From NCBI GenBank assembly GCA_019022495.1, contig JAFEKR010000001.1, positions 7,688,001 to 7,752,000 on the forward strand: a stretch of 64,000 nt of DNA, in the 5' to 3' direction. Shown here piece after piece: positions 41,213 through 54,600 of this stretch (positions are counted from its first letter, which is position 1; each line of letters opens with the position of its first letter). The notes under the pieces were generated by a model. The model made no database searches, had not been told where the DNA came from, and saw only the letters and a program-made list of their open reading frames with translations. A program made the position numbers and the translations under genes. Source of the DNA: Epichloe hybrida (taxonomy: Eukaryota; Ascomycota; Sordariomycetes; Hypocreales; Clavicipitaceae).

Positions 41213-43229
41213 CTAGAACACAGTGCCATCGCTGTCAATCAAAATCGGCGGCTCCTTGGGATTAGGGCGGTTGATTTCGGCGATTTCGCGACCTCCCTGT
41301 GACGCAGCCAGATTAGTTTTCTTATTTATTTCTCTTTTCGTCTCAAAGCAAGCAAGCAAGCATGAAGCATGCGAGCGAGCTGGTGTTATGGGCCGGCTCA
41401 CCTTCCAGCTGCCCGCTTCCAGAAGCTGGGGCAGCGTCATTTCAGCACCAGCAAGCTCCGTCTTCAGCGCCTTGTTCACCTCGACGCAGAGCACGTCCAG
41501 CAAGCCAACAGTTGCGCCGCGCCACTCCACCACGACGTCATCGCTGGGTTCGAACATGGGGGCGACTTCGACTGCTTTGGTTCCGCTCCTCCTGCAGTAG
41601 TCTGCGTAGTTTTGAAGACCGCGCTCCATGTCGTCCTTTTTCAAATTCAGCACCCCCAGGTCCACGAACAAGCCGCCGTTGCGATACTCGGGCAAGCCTG
41701 TCAGCAACTCCTGTCCGGCGAAATGCATGTTCAGGAGAGATTGCATCGGCTGCATCAGGGAGTATGTGAGCCATTGGGTCAGCTTGTGGAAGGGAAGAAT
41801 AGACTCCCAGGAGGCTGCTCCGGGATTCGGCATGGCCTGGCACGGCCACGCATCCCCCAACGACACACCGTTCAAAGCGGTGCGTGACGGCGGCCATATG
41901 GGCCCCAGTCCGTTCATGAGAACGTTCCACAGAACGGGGAGAGGAACAATCAGCATCGAGGATGCCTGGGTGGACGGGTGGGACAGGAGATGGTCTGCAC
42001 GCGGCGTCGGCGTCGGCGCCGGCATCGGCATTAGCAAAATCATCTCATGCAAGCAGAGCAGCTGCCTTCGCCGCAAGTCTTACCTATCATGTTCCCTGGT
42101 CGACCGTCGACGCCAAAGTAATCTGTGTTTCCCGCCAGCGCGGCAGAAAGTCTGATGAGAAGCTCGGTGCGGCCCTGGAGGCCGGCTAGCCTGTTGTCCG
42201 GACGAGACTGGAGGCCACTCTCGAGTTTCTCAACGGTCAAGGCTCCGAGTCCTTCTTTGTCGACCTGATACTTGTTGCCGGGGTTGCTGGAAAACAAGCC
42301 CTTTGCGGCGGGTCAGCAAGGATTGTAGATAGTGATCAAGTGAAAAAAAAAAAATGGTTGGCTTTCTTCGCGCTCTGACCTCTTTGAACATTTCCAAGCT
42401 GGCGACAGCCAGACCTTCTGACCTTCGATAAATCTTGCCATTCTCCTTGCTTTTATAGCTCCATTGAGTGCCGGCGCCAGCATCTAAAAGCACGCTGACC
42501 AGGAACAGATCGATCAAGCGACGGCAACGCTCTGTGTTGTCAACTGATTCCGGCCAGGTCGATAACAGATGGGCGATGCGATCACGGCCACCGACGCAAA
42601 AATGCTGGTACCGTCCGTGTCCGGGGATTGTGGTGAATGGAGCCTCATAATCTCTCTGTCTATATTGTTAGTGCACTTGAAGCGTGCGCATTGCAAGTCT
42701 GGTAGAGGATCGCATTGAAGACGGGAGAGGAGAACACAACATGATGCGCGTCGGGCCAACTCCGACCTCATCGTGCCTCATCGCAGCGCACAGTGTATGA
42801 TGACGCACGCGATCCAAGTCAGAGGGATGGTTTAATTTTTTTTTTTTTCCTGCAAGTTTTTCGTACCTTGATCAAGCCAGCGACAAACGTGACGACGTCG
42901 GGCAGCTTGTCCAGATCAACGTCGAAATGGTTCAGTTCGTTGCGAGTCGCCTTCTCGAGAATGATGCTGCTTCTTTCTCTCACCGCACCCAAGCTTCGGA
43001 GGTACCCGACAGGGTCAAGTTGAGGATCCGGTGGCCGGGGGAGATCGACCTTGGGCAGCTTGACTGGTGACATTGGCGATAACGGTGACCCTCCTGATAT
43101 GTAGCTGCCAGCTGAGACGCGGTGTACGATGCCCCTGGATGTTACTGAATGAAAACTCCCGGTTGAGTGCGTCGCTGCAATGAAGGAGCTCCCTTTGAGG
43201 GTCTTGTCTTTTCGAGAAAAAAGACCCAT
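41213..43229 (-). CDS. URC4: DUF1688 protein, URC4/urg3 family (uracil catabolism)
   Basis: Five exons on the reverse strand fit: from 43229 to about 42865 (MGLFSRKDKTLKG ... VVTFVAGLIK), then RDYEAPFTTIPGHGRYQHF to LEMFKE, then GLFSSNPGNKYQVDKEGLG to GRPGNMI, then DHLLSHPSTQASS to LLEAGSWK (ending 41402), and last 41296-41213 (GGREIAEINRPNPKEPPI ... DGTVF). Known: this fungal/bacterial family is called URC4 or urg3; in Lachancea kluyveri URC4 is needed for the URC pathway of pyrimidine degradation, but its enzymatic activity is not settled. Conserved blocks seen: YFGVDGRPGNM, IVPLPVLWNVLMNGLGPIW and HKLTQWLTYSLMQP. An in-frame Met lies 12 codons further upstream (43265). No other URC gene is next to it. 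Exon edges near 42300 and 42700 are approximate. Confidence 0.88.
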
Positions 43230-45625
43230 TGTGGTTGGCTGTCTAACACGAAGTCGGAAAGTCAATCAGGCAGGCACACGCGCAGGTGGCCGAGGAGGGG
43301 CAGAGGGTGCGGGGAGAATTTTTTTTTTTCTCGGCTGGCAGGTGATAGATGACGGATCGTGCCGCTAGCCAAAGGGTAGCCAAAGGGTAGCCAAAGGATA
43401 GCCAAAGAGTGGATGGATGGATGGATGGATGGATGGATGTGAACGGGAGGGTGTTCGTAGTCTGTATACTAGACAAAACAAAGCGAAGTTTGTTGTACAA
43501 GGCAGGCTCGATTCCGGGATAGCAAGCCGACTCGAGTCCAAGAATCGAAACCAACAGCAGTCATACTATGTACATGCACATACAGGCTGAACAGTGAACA
43601 CTACTACTAGAGAGCAAGACCATTTCTCCTTATGAGTGGCGGGCAAGGGGCCCGGAGGAGGCCAAGCAGGCCAAGCAACTTCTTTCACAGTTTGAGAACA
43701 GGGATTCCTGCGGAGAACTGGATTTCGAGCCGGGCCCATCAGTGGCCGCGTCCCAAGCCCAAGCTCACGCCAAAAAGTTTGAAAGGGCAATAATCCGTAG
43801 GCAATAGGCAATGGGATCAAAGAGATTTGGTCTTGGGTGGCTGCTGCGCCGATTGGCGATGAGCATGGCAAACATGTCTCGCTCGGGGGACCTGCATTGT
43901 ATGAATCCAAAACCCTTGCATCCATCCCACCCGAGTTATCCAGCCAAGTTCTAACTCTTGTCGTCCTCATGTCCTCATGTGTCCTCATGTCCTGTCACCA
44001 AACAAACAAGTTGACGTCCTCGAGTCAGGCTTGTCAAGTCAGTGGGTCCATGTTGCCCATGGGTGTGAAGCTGGCAGCCAATGGGGACCCCTGGACATTC
44101 TCCCCTTTCTTATTGATATAATTCCGCCGTCAAGTTGAGCCTTGATCACTGACCACAGTGACCAGGGGAAGAAAAGAACAAGAGGCCAGAAACCAGCGCC
44201 GTTGCTTTCTCGGTCAACGTCAATGTCGGTGGGACAAGCCTCGCCGTGATATATGTATGTACCAAGTCTTCATTTACTGGGGTGTGTCAGCCATCTTACT
44301 TGTATCTTCGAGGCGGCACGACAAATTGACAACAGATTGCGGACGTGACACTGCATGGCACGCACCAGAGCTAAACCAACAGCAAGAATCAAATGCCACG
44401 AGCAACTAATAAGCTAGGAGAGGCAGGCCATCTACGGATAATATTAACATCAATTGATCGGTACATCGCGTGCGACCAGACTCTTTCCGCTGATCCTGCA
44501 GGCGCACTGACTCGTTGAGATGACCGTCTGATCTTCTGGGCGAATCAATACTGTTTTGTCACCTTTTGTTCACCTGGACGCCGCGCACCTTCATCGGCAG
44601 ATGAGCTTTCGAAACGGTGTTCGCGAAAAAACGAAAAAAAAGTTGCCGCAGCTTTCCTTTGCGACATGTACAAACGTATGATGCCATGGCCGCGGCACCT
44701 CGTGACTTGGAATGAAAATTACCAAAGTTTGCGTCGATGGCCTCGTCAAGATGCTGTTTTTCTCGGCCCTAGTTTCTCCAACTTTGTCCTGGTCGGTCTG
44801 CACCTAGATGATAACGCGCGCTATGTCGTCTTGCCAACGGGTGAACGGACCGGAATCGATTTCTACGGCTCGCCTACTAGTAGAACTCTTACCAGGGTGG
44901 AAGATAATTAGTTGGACATGGGGTGACGCTGGATTGGGCGCAGAAAAGGTAATATCAGTGGCATGGCTGCCACGGAGGCTGCGAAAAAAGAGTTCAGCCT
45001 AAAAGAAGCATGCTCTGTGCTTTTCCCACAAAGTCTCACATTATGTACAGTCGTAGCACCCCTTATTAATACTGGCACGACCATCTCAGTGTACCATGGC
45101 AAGTCGTTCTTGGCATCACGATGATTTCCCACGTTCATTTGGGAGGAACCAGCAGGAGAAATACATTTTTTGCCATATCTTGGCGTGACATTCTGACTCA
45201 AGCAGCTGGCAGATGGTTTGCCCGCTGAACAGCGAACCTAGAGTCTAAGCTCGTGTAAAATACGACATTTTTATGCCGCCCATCCAAGGGAGCCTGTTTT
45301 GTTGTGCGTGTCTACGTCAACGTCTCGGCTGCCAGCCCCTTGCGCTGCTGTAGTATCAACGCCTAGCCCCCTCCCTTTTTTTTTGGCTGAGGCAAATGAC
45401 GCTCAAATCAATCTGTGAATCTCTGCGGCGATTAGCTCACTTGAGAATGACGAGAAAATAAGAGCGCTTATTCACCAACCTAATGCATTGCACAAGCCCA
45501 TTCCTCCACTTCACACGCTCGACACACCGACTGTGCCGAGTCTTCTTTTGAGTACTCTATATTGCCTCGGCAATATTTGGATTCTGGCGTCTTTTTTATA
45601 TTGCTTGAAGGTCCTTCAGACATAC
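43230..45625. other. 2.4-kb intergenic region
   Basis: Between the URC4 start and the stop codon of the DEAD-box gene. Only short overlapping frames are seen, with no family signature. Tandem repeats lie near 43364-43440. The region holds the URC4 promoter and possibly non-coding transcripts that cannot be judged from sequence. Confidence 0.55.
43364..43440. repeat. Two adjacent tandem repeats: 11-bp unit then GGAT microsatellite
   Basis: AGCCAAAGGGT recurs about four times (43364-43405) and passes directly into about seven GGAT units (43411-43440). They lie about 140 bp upstream of the URC4 start. Confidence 0.8.
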
Positions 45626-46958
45626 TTAGGCGATTAGATCAGCCACATTCATGGGCATTTCATCGATCTGAGTTGAGTAGTATACTGGGAGATAATTAGC
45701 ATCATCCAATACTCTCGCAAGGAACATGCCAATGAAATCTTACACTCAATATCTCGTAGAATGCGAACATCTTCGGTGGTAACAAAGTTGATGGCAACAC
45801 CCTTGCGACCAAAGCGACCACTTCGACCGATCCGGTGAATATAGTTCTCACGGTTGCTAGGCAGATCGTAGTTGATGACCAGACTGACTTGCTGCACATC
45901 AATGCCGCGCGCCCAAACATCGGTTGAGATTAAAACTCGGCTGTTGCCTTGCCGGAAATCCTGCATGATGCTGTCACGCTCCTTCTGAGGCATGTCACCG
46001 TGCATGCTGCTCACAGTGAAGTTGGCCTCGCGCATTTTGTCGGTGAGCCAATCGACCTTTCGACGGGTGTTGCAGAAAATAACAGCTTGTGTAATGGTCA
46101 AGGTGTCGTACAAGTCGCACAGGGTATCGAATTTCCAGTCCTCCTTCTCAACAGCGATGAAGTATTGTTTTAAGCCCTCGAGCGTCAGTTCATCACGCTT
46201 GACGAGAATCCTCACCGGGTCTGTCATAAATTTTGTCGTCATATCCAAGACATCGTATGGGAGGGTAGCGCTGACTACCACGACCTGGGTGGCCGGGGGT
46301 AGGTATCGATAAACGTCATAAATCTGCTCGCGGAAACCCTTGTTGAGCAGCTCATCTGCCTCATCCAGCACGAGCATCTTTATGTGTCGCGTTCGGAGAT
46401 TTCGTCTACGGATCATGTCGGCGACACGCCCAGGGGTTCCGGAAACGATGTGTTGACCGTAATCGAGCTTGCGAATATCTTCGCCGACGTTGGTTCCTCC
46501 GATGCAAGCATGGCATTGCACATTCATATAGTCGCCCAGTGCCATGACGACGGACTGAATCTGAGTAGCCAATTCGCGTGTCGGCGAGAGCACCAATGCC
46601 TGCGTCTCGCGCACTGCAGTGTCGATGACTTGCAGCATACTGATTGAGAAGGTAGCAGTTTTGCCAGTACCCGATTGAGCCTGCGCGATAGTGTCGCGTC
46701 CCTTGCAAACCTGGACAATAGCTCGAGATTGCACAGCGGAGGGGGACTCGTATCCGTAGGCGTAGATGCCTCGAAGGAGGTTCTCTGGATTTGACAATTA
46801 GCATTGCAGCGGTTGGACAAACGTCGAAGAGCCTTGCCTGGTCACTCACCCTTCAGGGACATGGATTCAAACGTAGGGTGAACGGTGACTTCCTTTGAGG
46901 TGGAAAATTCCATCCTCTCTTCCGCCTTGCGGTCGATTCCGCCACCGCCTTCAGCCAT
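45626..46958 (-). CDS. FAL1: DEAD-box RNA helicase eIF4A-III/Fal1
   Basis: Three exons (46958-46850, 46784-45744, 45684-45626) encode 402 aa, the normal length. Known: eIF4A-III is the RNA-clamping core of the exon-junction complex in organisms that have one; yeast Fal1 acts in 18S rRNA processing. Seen: the Q-motif region [20 protein letters not shown], motif I AQSGTGKT, Ia PTRELATQ, Ib [45 protein letters not shown] and [12 protein letters not shown], then the C-terminal [19 protein letters not shown], which is specific to the eIF4A-III/Fal1 branch (canonical eIF4A differs here). The last exon is only 20 codons. It shares a 365-bp divergent promoter with an SF3a subunit gene. Confidence 0.95.
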
Positions 46959-47323
46959 TTTGTCGGAGGGATTCGTTGGTTTCGGTGTTGGTCGCGAACA
47001 ATGTCGAGAAGCAAACAATGGTAATGAGACGTGGACCAGCCAGACCTTGGATGAAGCTGGCAGTGTTTAGTGTTTAAAAAGTTTTTGGGGCTGCTGGTCG
47101 CAGGGGCCGGCTTTACTTCGGCAAGCCCGGTTGAGTGGGCAGCGCAGCGTGCACATCGGCCAGAATAGACCTGCGGTGGCGGCGAGTGGCTGGACAACAA
47201 GAGCGGCGGGTGGCGCAGAAACTTTTTGGCGGCCTTGTCAACTTTCACATCGCGACGTCGCCAATCTTCGCGGCTGCACCGCAACATCAACGGCGCGCGA
47301 CTTGGTCCCCCCCCTGCTACACA
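46959..47323. promoter_or_regulatory. Shared divergent promoter of FAL1 and the SF3a3 gene
   Basis: 365 bp between two start codons on opposite strands, so both promoters must lie here or overlap. No clear TATA box was seen. The call is from geometry only. Confidence 0.6.
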
Positions 47324-48913
47324 ATGTACATGTTGGAGGAGCAACGGTACATCCATGAGGATTTGGAGCGTCTAGAGCAAGGCATCGCGGATCGTGTTCG
47401 CGATGAGCCCAAGCATGTAAGTTTTCCATGCACGGCATACCTTCCTTCTCGTTGCAATGCCTTGTTAACACGAGATCCGCTTCAATAGATTCGAGATCGG
47501 TTGAATCGCGATCACGAGATTGCCCAGCTACTTAATCAGATTCAAAACCAGTCCAACGAGCTGCTGAAGATTTACAAGGACAACAGTGGAACCCGCGCCG
47601 CCGAAATTCAACAGCTCGGCACTGGCGATCCCTTCGATGCGTTCTACAAGCAGCTTGGCGAAATCCGTGAGCATCATGCAAAGTACCCAAATGAACAAGC
47701 TGAGAACTCCGAGCAAAGGTATAAGCAGAGGAAGGCCGGCGATGCGGCTGGACCTGTCGCGACAGTCGTGGATACAATATTCTCTGGAGAGGAAGGCCAT
47801 GGCCGATTTTTCGATCTCAACACCTGTCACGAATCCTACCTCAACTTGCCCAATGTCAAACGCCATACCTACTTGCAATATCTGGAGCACTTTGACAACT
47901 TCACTCCCGCCTACTGTGGAGTCAAGCGAGGCGAAAAATTGACTGATCAATACTTCAGCTATGTTGGTGAGCTGGCACAATACCTTGAGGACTTTATGCG
48001 CAGATCACGTCCTCTTGAAAATACGGATAAGGTTCTGTCCTCTTTTGACGAAGAATTTGCAAGCTTATGGGAGAAGAACGAGATCGAGGGATGGGCCACT
48101 GAGCCAACGACAAATGGGAGTTCGGCAACCACTTTGAGTAGTCCTGAGGCGCAGTGGTGTAAATACTGCGAGAAAGAATTTAAAAACGAGAACGTCTACA
48201 ACAGCCATTTGCCAGGACGAAAACACAAGAAGGCTGAGGAGCAATGGCGGCAACGACAGGAAAATTCCACTGCCGAATCGGGGAATGCCGCTTCTGGCTT
48301 TGTGTCGGCGATAAGACTCAAAGAGCGAGCTGTTGCGGAACGTGAATATCGGGTCAAACGATTGGCCAGCGCAATGAGCACTGAACGAAGCGATACTCGT
48401 GTCAATGTCGAAAGAAAACAGGGCATGACCAGGCGGGAGCGGGAGCAAGAACTGGAGAATCTCTACAACGAGTCCGAATTGCCGAGAGAAAATGTCGAGG
48501 AAGGCGACGACGACGACGAGGAAGATGAGGACAAGATTTATAATCCCCTCAAAGTTCCACTGGGGTGGGATGGAAAACCCATTCCCTTCTGGCTGTACCG
48601 TCTGCACGGGTTGGGTGTGGAATTTCCGTGTGAAATCTGCGGAAATTACGTGTACAAAGGCCGACGAGCGTTCGAGAAGCACTTCAACGAAGCTCGCCAT
48701 ATCTACAACCTGAAGTGTCTGGGAATCACCAATCCTACGTTGTTCAGGGACATCACGAAAATGGATGAAGCACAAAGACTGTGGGAGAAGATACAGAGAG
48801 AGAGGAAACAGTCCAAATTGGACGAAGGCAGCATTGTGCAAATGGAGGATGGCGAAGGCAATGTTATGCCCGAAAAGGTGTACTATGATTTGCAAAAGCA
48901 GGGTCTGTTGTGA
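47324..48913 (+). CDS. PRP9: Splicing factor SF3a subunit 3 (Prp9/SAP61)
   Basis: Two exons (47324-47416 and 47489-48913) encode 505 aa. Known: SF3a3/Prp9 is part of the SF3a complex of U2 snRNP and helps bind the branch-site region during prespliceosome assembly. Seen: the N-terminal helical segment (MLEEQRYIHEDLERLEQGIA), FFDLNTCHESYLNLPNVKRH with TYLQYLEHFDNF, the family-specific block, a C2H2 zinc finger WCKYCEKEFKNENVYNSHL ending GRKHKKAEE (about residue 253), an acidic stretch GDDDDEEDEDKIYNPLKVPL, and the C-terminal matrin-type finger CEICGNYVYKGRRAFEKHF with HIYNLKCLGI (about 409), ending QKQGLL. Two in-frame Met codons (47324 and 47330) compete as the start. They differ by two residues. 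Confidence 0.95.
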
Positions 48914-49306
48914 GTCGAGTTAGGCGAGCAACTGCAGGCGTCTTATTTATTGTGTTCATATATGGCCAGAAGATTTGTAAAACAACAGGAAACGCTATTT
49001 CCGTAAACTGACTGAGAAAAAACTCCATGCAAAATACAATTGACATTGTGAAACAAAGCATACGTGACATTGGCCAGCTCCCTGGCAACGCCCACTCCAG
49101 CTAGCTGTACATGAGCCCGCTCATTGGTCCGGGAACAGGACCGGGAACCGGCTGCTCTCTGGACCGTGCGACGTGGGAGCAGCAATCAACATGAACGCAT
49201 CGAGGACCGTGATGGCGACTCGGATGCATTTTGCTTTCGCAACTCTTTTCCCCCTCCATTTCACTGGCAACGACATGAAGCTTATACCAGCAGCCTAAGC
49301 ACAGGC
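48914..49306. other. Intergenic spacer between PRP9 and SLX1
   Basis: About 390 bp with no gene signature between two genes on the same strand. Confidence 0.6.
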
Positions 49307-50343
49307 ATGACTCAAATGACCAAGCCCTTGCCGGCCTTGTACACAGTCTACGTGCTTCGTTCCACGGTCAGGCACGCGTCACTCTATATCGGCTCGACGC
49401 CAAATCCTCCCCGTCGTCTAAAGCAGCATAATGGAGAATCCAAAGGTGGCGCAGTTCGCACATCGCGCGACACTTTACGACCTTGGGAGATGATAGGCCT
49501 GGTTTCCGGGTTTCCAAGCATGGTGGCAGCGCTGAAATTTGAGTACGGCCCCCTTCCTTCCTTTCTTTCTTTCTTTCTTTCTTCTCTTTCCCATAAGCCT
49601 CTCCTTCAATTCTTACATTGTTCGCTAAATGGAAAGCTCCCACCAGGTGGGCATTGACAAACCCGCACCTTTCACTGCATATACCAGATGAGTCTCGTGT
49701 GAGCATTTCGACGCGGAGGAAGAAGAATGGAATGCCGAGAAGACCGGTCCACAGCATGAGGTCTGTCATGGCCAACCTTCATTTGCTCACAAGTGTGCCG
49801 AGCTTCGCAAGATGGCCATTAAACGTGCACTTTTTTGCGAAAGAAGCCTTTTCTGCTTGGCAGAATCGACTGAAATCTACGCAGGAACCCAACCTACAAG
49901 GCCTCCGAATACTGACGGACTTCTCGGGACCCGCGGATGAGGTGGCTGGGAGTGCTCAAGTCCGTGGCATACATGCTCTTCCGCTGGACTACATGCCCAT
50001 GGCCGGGTACATAGGCAAAGCGCATGATATTGTCGAATTTGAGCAAGAAGGAAAGTGCGTGCATTGTACCCAAAACCTCGAATCGGGCAAAGGTCTCTAT
50101 GCTTTGTGTCCGAACAATGCCTGCAAGGCCATGGGACACCTAGATTGCTGGAGCAGGCATGCACTGTCCAATGATGCCAGCGACCACGTGATTCCAGATC
50201 AATGTACATGTCCAGAATGCGGAGGCGACGTCAGATGGGGCGATATGGTCAAAGAATTAAGTCTGCGCGTTCGCGGATATTCAGAGGTGAAGAAAGTGTT
50301 GAAGAGTGTGGCAAAGGCTAAAAAGTTGGCGGCGACATCGTGA
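49307..50343 (+). CDS. SLX1: Structure-specific endonuclease catalytic subunit Slx1
   Basis: Two exons (49307-49542 and 49647-50343) encode 310 aa. Known: Slx1, with its scaffold Slx4, cuts branched DNA such as 5' flaps and Holliday junctions in the nucleus. Seen: a GIY-YIG nuclease domain, with YTVYVLRS and [18 protein letters not shown] carrying the catalytic Tyr and Arg, [19 protein letters not shown], and the catalytic Glu in ALKFEWALTNP, which is formed across the intron (GA|G). The C-terminal zinc-binding RING-like domain is intact: [18 protein letters not shown] and [13 protein letters not shown], then [19 protein letters not shown]. The intron contains a TTTC microsatellite (about 49560-49580). 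The start is the Met in [15 protein letters not shown], and a second Met three codons on is possible. Confidence 0.93.
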
Positions 50344-51612
50344 GCCGACACGAATGGAGCGCGCGTTGCATCATTATCCAGCCGATGGCATATGTACACT
50401 TGCAAAACCCTGCATGAAGGGAGTGTTTTTGGTTATCAGAAGGTTGTTATCAATATCCATCAACAGGGATTGCCCAATGGCAGCATGGCGCGGTGTGTTC
50501 GATACATTGATGAATCACGGCCCACGGGTGTGCTTAACACGTATTTGTTGTGGGGTCCGATGCTGGATTTTCATGTAAGTATGATGCAAGGCTATTATTT
50601 TGACAATGCCAAGGTGCGACCGTACGCCCTGCTTTCGAAGGGAAACAAACAGCCTGACCACCTACATCAGGCTACTACATGTACATGGACACCTACACAT
50701 GTACGAAGATGTGCTTCAATGGAGAAGCCAACTCGTGGCCCGCCCCACCGGAGTAGTTGTAGTCACAGTCACGGTGAATCTGTACTTGTCGCGGTGGCTT
50801 GTAGCGTGTTAGCGGGGAGCGGGGACTTGACTTGGGCTTGTGATCACTGATGAGCTCCATACATGTAAAGCGATTGATTGCTCGATACGGCGCCGTCTAC
50901 TGGAGACTTGGAGACTCGCCGCGCCGCTCTCGTCGGTTCCCGCACTTTCACATTTGCAGCGGCAACCCCATTCCTCGTCTGCCTTCGTTCGTTTTCGCAC
51001 CAACATCTACATGTACACACGATCAGCGCCAGCACCAACCTGCGAAGCGTACATGGGTTCCTCCACACTGCGGCGCTCCTCTGGTTATTCGACACATTGC
51101 ATGCCGTCTTGCTGCCTGCATGTTCATTTTACTAATTGGTGAGTCGATGTACTCCGTATTGTCTTAGTGCAAGGGTGACGAACATTTCCTTCACATCGGT
51201 GGTTTTGGCCTCTTTTTTTCCCGGGCTCTCGGCAATTCTCTGGCAACCAGACTTACCTCGTATGCAGCCACCCAATAAGGTTTTCCCTCGTTCTAATGGA
51301 TTAAATCTTAATACTCTTCTTCCCTCGTCCTTTTACACGGCCACGCCGATCTCTTCCGGACATTATATATGCTTGCCGTGCTTCTCTCGATTTTTCTCCA
51401 TCGACGGTGCCAGTATCGCTACAATGCACGAAGTCCATCACCCATAAGGCACGCCGACCAAACCTACATTTTCGATACGAACAGTTTCGTCCTTGATAAC
51501 GCGACCTGCTGAACGATTTTCTGATCCCTTTCGAGGAGTCCACCTTCTGCGGCTACGAGTATCTGTCCTCGCGCACGCCATCGGGCAAAGTTTTCCGGGT
51601 TGCGGGTTGAAA
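50344..51612. other. 1.27-kb promoter-side gap before the KDM5 gene
   Basis: No family signature. Several overlapping short frames exist in all phases. The last 400 bp are rich in CT and probably form the KDM5 leader. Confidence 0.55.
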
Positions 51613-54600
51613 ATGGCACCAATGTCAACAGCCACGATGACGACCACGGGGGGCACTAGCGCCAATGTGAGCTCGCGCAACTCGCCTTCCATCGGTCCAT
51701 CTGCACCCCAGACATCAACGAGACCAAAACGCAAGGTCAACACAAATGGCTATCACCCTCTCAATTCGCAAATTCCGCTCAGTGCCATGACCAGCACTGG
51801 ACTGGACCTCACCTCCGTCGAACGTCGTGGTCAACCAACGGCCGCACGCGAACCCTCGATGAAAAAGTCGAGGCCACATGGCATCTCCGAGGCGCCGACT
51901 TACTGCCCGACTGAAGAGGAATGGCGAGACCCACTAGAGTATATGAAGAAGATAACGCCCGAGGCCTCTCGGTACGGCATATGCAAGATAATTCCACCCG
52001 ATTCGTGGAACCCAGATTTCGCCATAGATACAGAGGTATGTCGTTGCAGGCTTCCTGCATTTTGTACCACATCCCCAAGTAAAATTACGCTAATTCGAAG
52101 CATTAGAAATTTCATTTTCGAACCCGGAAACAAGAGCTAAATTCTGTGGAAGGAAGTGAGTCTTTGCCAGAGATTGAATATTCTCTTTCTCTCTCCACAC
52201 TGAATGTACCCAAAGCTAATGAAGCAGGCAATCGAGCGAATCTCACCTACCTAGACGGACTGTCCAAGTTTCACAAGCAGCAAGGCAGTAATCTACATCG
52301 GCTGCCGTATGTGGACAAGAAACCCCTGGATTTGTATCGCTTGAAGAAGGCAGTGGAATCCCGTGGCGGCTTCGATAATGTCTGCAAGCTGAAGAAGTGG
52401 GCAGAAATTGGGCGTGATCTTGGCTATAGTGGCAAGATCATGTCCTCGCTTTCCACATCTTTGAAAAACTCCTACCAACGATGGCTGTGCCCTTACGAGG
52501 AATATCTACGTCTCGCCAAACCTGGAGTCCACCAACAGCTGGAACAAGAATACGGCGGACCATTGACTCCCAGCCCGGCACAAACACCCGTCAGAAAATC
52601 TCACGTCGATACTCCAACCAGCGTTGAGGGTGATTCTCCGGCTAGGCAAGCAGCGGAAGCTTTACAGAACAACCTGAATGGATTGAAACGCGAGGTCGAC
52701 CGCGACACGCCGATGCTCGATGCCCCGCCTGCGCCCACATTTTCATCTTCTGGGGGCTTCAAAGCCATTAATTCCGGCGGTTTTACTGCCGTAAATGCTG
52801 CGTCCAAACCAAGTCATGTTGACAGGCGAAGTTTCACACCCGACGTGAAAAGAGTCGGCAGCCCGGCAGCTTCCGCCAGTAATACTCCTGAGACACGTGT
52901 GAATGGCTTGAATCAGTCTTCAACGGGTGCAAAACGCCAACTCGGAATAGGCGCGTCCGACTCGACGAGGCCCGATGTAGATACCGACAAAGAAGACGCC
53001 GAGGGCAGCGACAGACGTAGCAAACGCATCAAAAAGGAGCCTGTGCCAACAGTTGCTGGTTCTCACATGACTCCTTTCCGCCCCACCGCACCTCGAATTC
53101 CCAAGGACGAAGCAGATGCACCTAGCGAAAAATGTGAGAATTGTGGTCACGGGGAGGAGAGTGGTGCTCTCCTAATATGTGAATCGTGCGACAACTCTTA
53201 TCACGGACCTTGCCTAGATCATCCACTAAAACGTAAGCCCGATGCTGAATGGAACTGCCCACGATGCTTGGTTGGCGATGGACAGTTCGGGTTTGAGGAA
53301 GGTGGCTTGTACTCTCTCAAGCAATTCCAGCAGAAAGCAAATGACTTCAAGCAGGGGTACTTCGAGAAGAAGATGCCTTTCGATCATGCTCTGAACTGTC
53401 ATCGGCCTGTTACCGAAGAGGATGTTGAAACCCAGTTCTGGCGACTGGTGGCAGACCTAGAAGAGACGGTCGAGGTGGAGTATGGCGCCGATATTCACTG
53501 CACCACACATGGATCAGGCTTCCCTACGCTGGAGAAGAACCCGAATAACTTGTACGCGTCAGATCTGTGGAACTTGAACATTCTGCCGCTTCATCCTGAG
53601 AGTCTATTCCGGCACATCAAATCGGACATCTCTGGCATGACAGTACCCTGGGTATACGTTGGCATGATTTTCTCCACGTTCTGCTGGCACAATGAGGACC
53701 ACTATGCTTATTCCGCTAATTACCAGCATTTCGGGGCCACCAAAACTTGGTACGGCATACCAGGTGAGGATGCAGAGAAATTTGAAGCTGCTATGAGGGA
53801 GGCGGTGCCTGAGCTTTTTGAGACCCAGCCAGACCTTCTTTTCCAGCTGGTGACTCTGCTCACCCCAGAGCAGCTTCAAAAAGCTGGTGTAAGGGTGTAT
53901 GCTCTGGACCAACGGGCGGGACAGTTTGTCATCACATTCCCGCAGGCTTATCACGCGGGTTTCAATCATGGCTTCAACTTCAACGAGGCCGTCAACTTTG
54001 CGCCATTTGATTGGGAGCCCTTCGGCCTGGATGGAGTTGAGAGGTTGCAGTTGTTCCGAAGACAATCATGTTTCTCACACGATGAACTCTTATGGACAGC
54101 CGCTGAAGGAGGCGCGGCAACGGGCTTAAGCATACAGACGGCGAAATGGCTTGGGCCAGCATTGGATCGCATTCGAAAGCGCGAGCAAAAACAAAGGACC
54201 GATTTTATAGCCAAGCACAAGGAGGCATCCCCTCACAAATGTCCTATCGATGGATGTGGGGGAGAGAGCTGTGCACTCAGTTTCAAGACTGAAGAAGAGG
54301 ATGCTCTCGACGAAGATGAGCAGTGCTGTGCTTACTGCAAGACGTTTGCATTTCTTTCCAGGTTCAAGTGCGCGCGCACCGGAAAAACGATCTGCATCGC
54401 CCACGCAGGTCACCATGCGTGCTGCGATCAAACGGAAGAGCAACGATTCATCGGTGGGGGACATACCCTCATATACAGAGTTACAAACGAGGCGATGGCC
54501 GCAACCTATGAGAAGGTGCTTGATAAAGCGCGGACGCCGGAATTATGGGAAGAAAAGTACGCCAAATTGCTTGATGAAGAAACGACACCGCCACTAAAAT

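Noticed and set aside
43490..43530. B-box-like GGCTCGATTCC, considered as a tRNA
   Set aside because: No A-box at proper distance and no cloverleaf arms could be paired.
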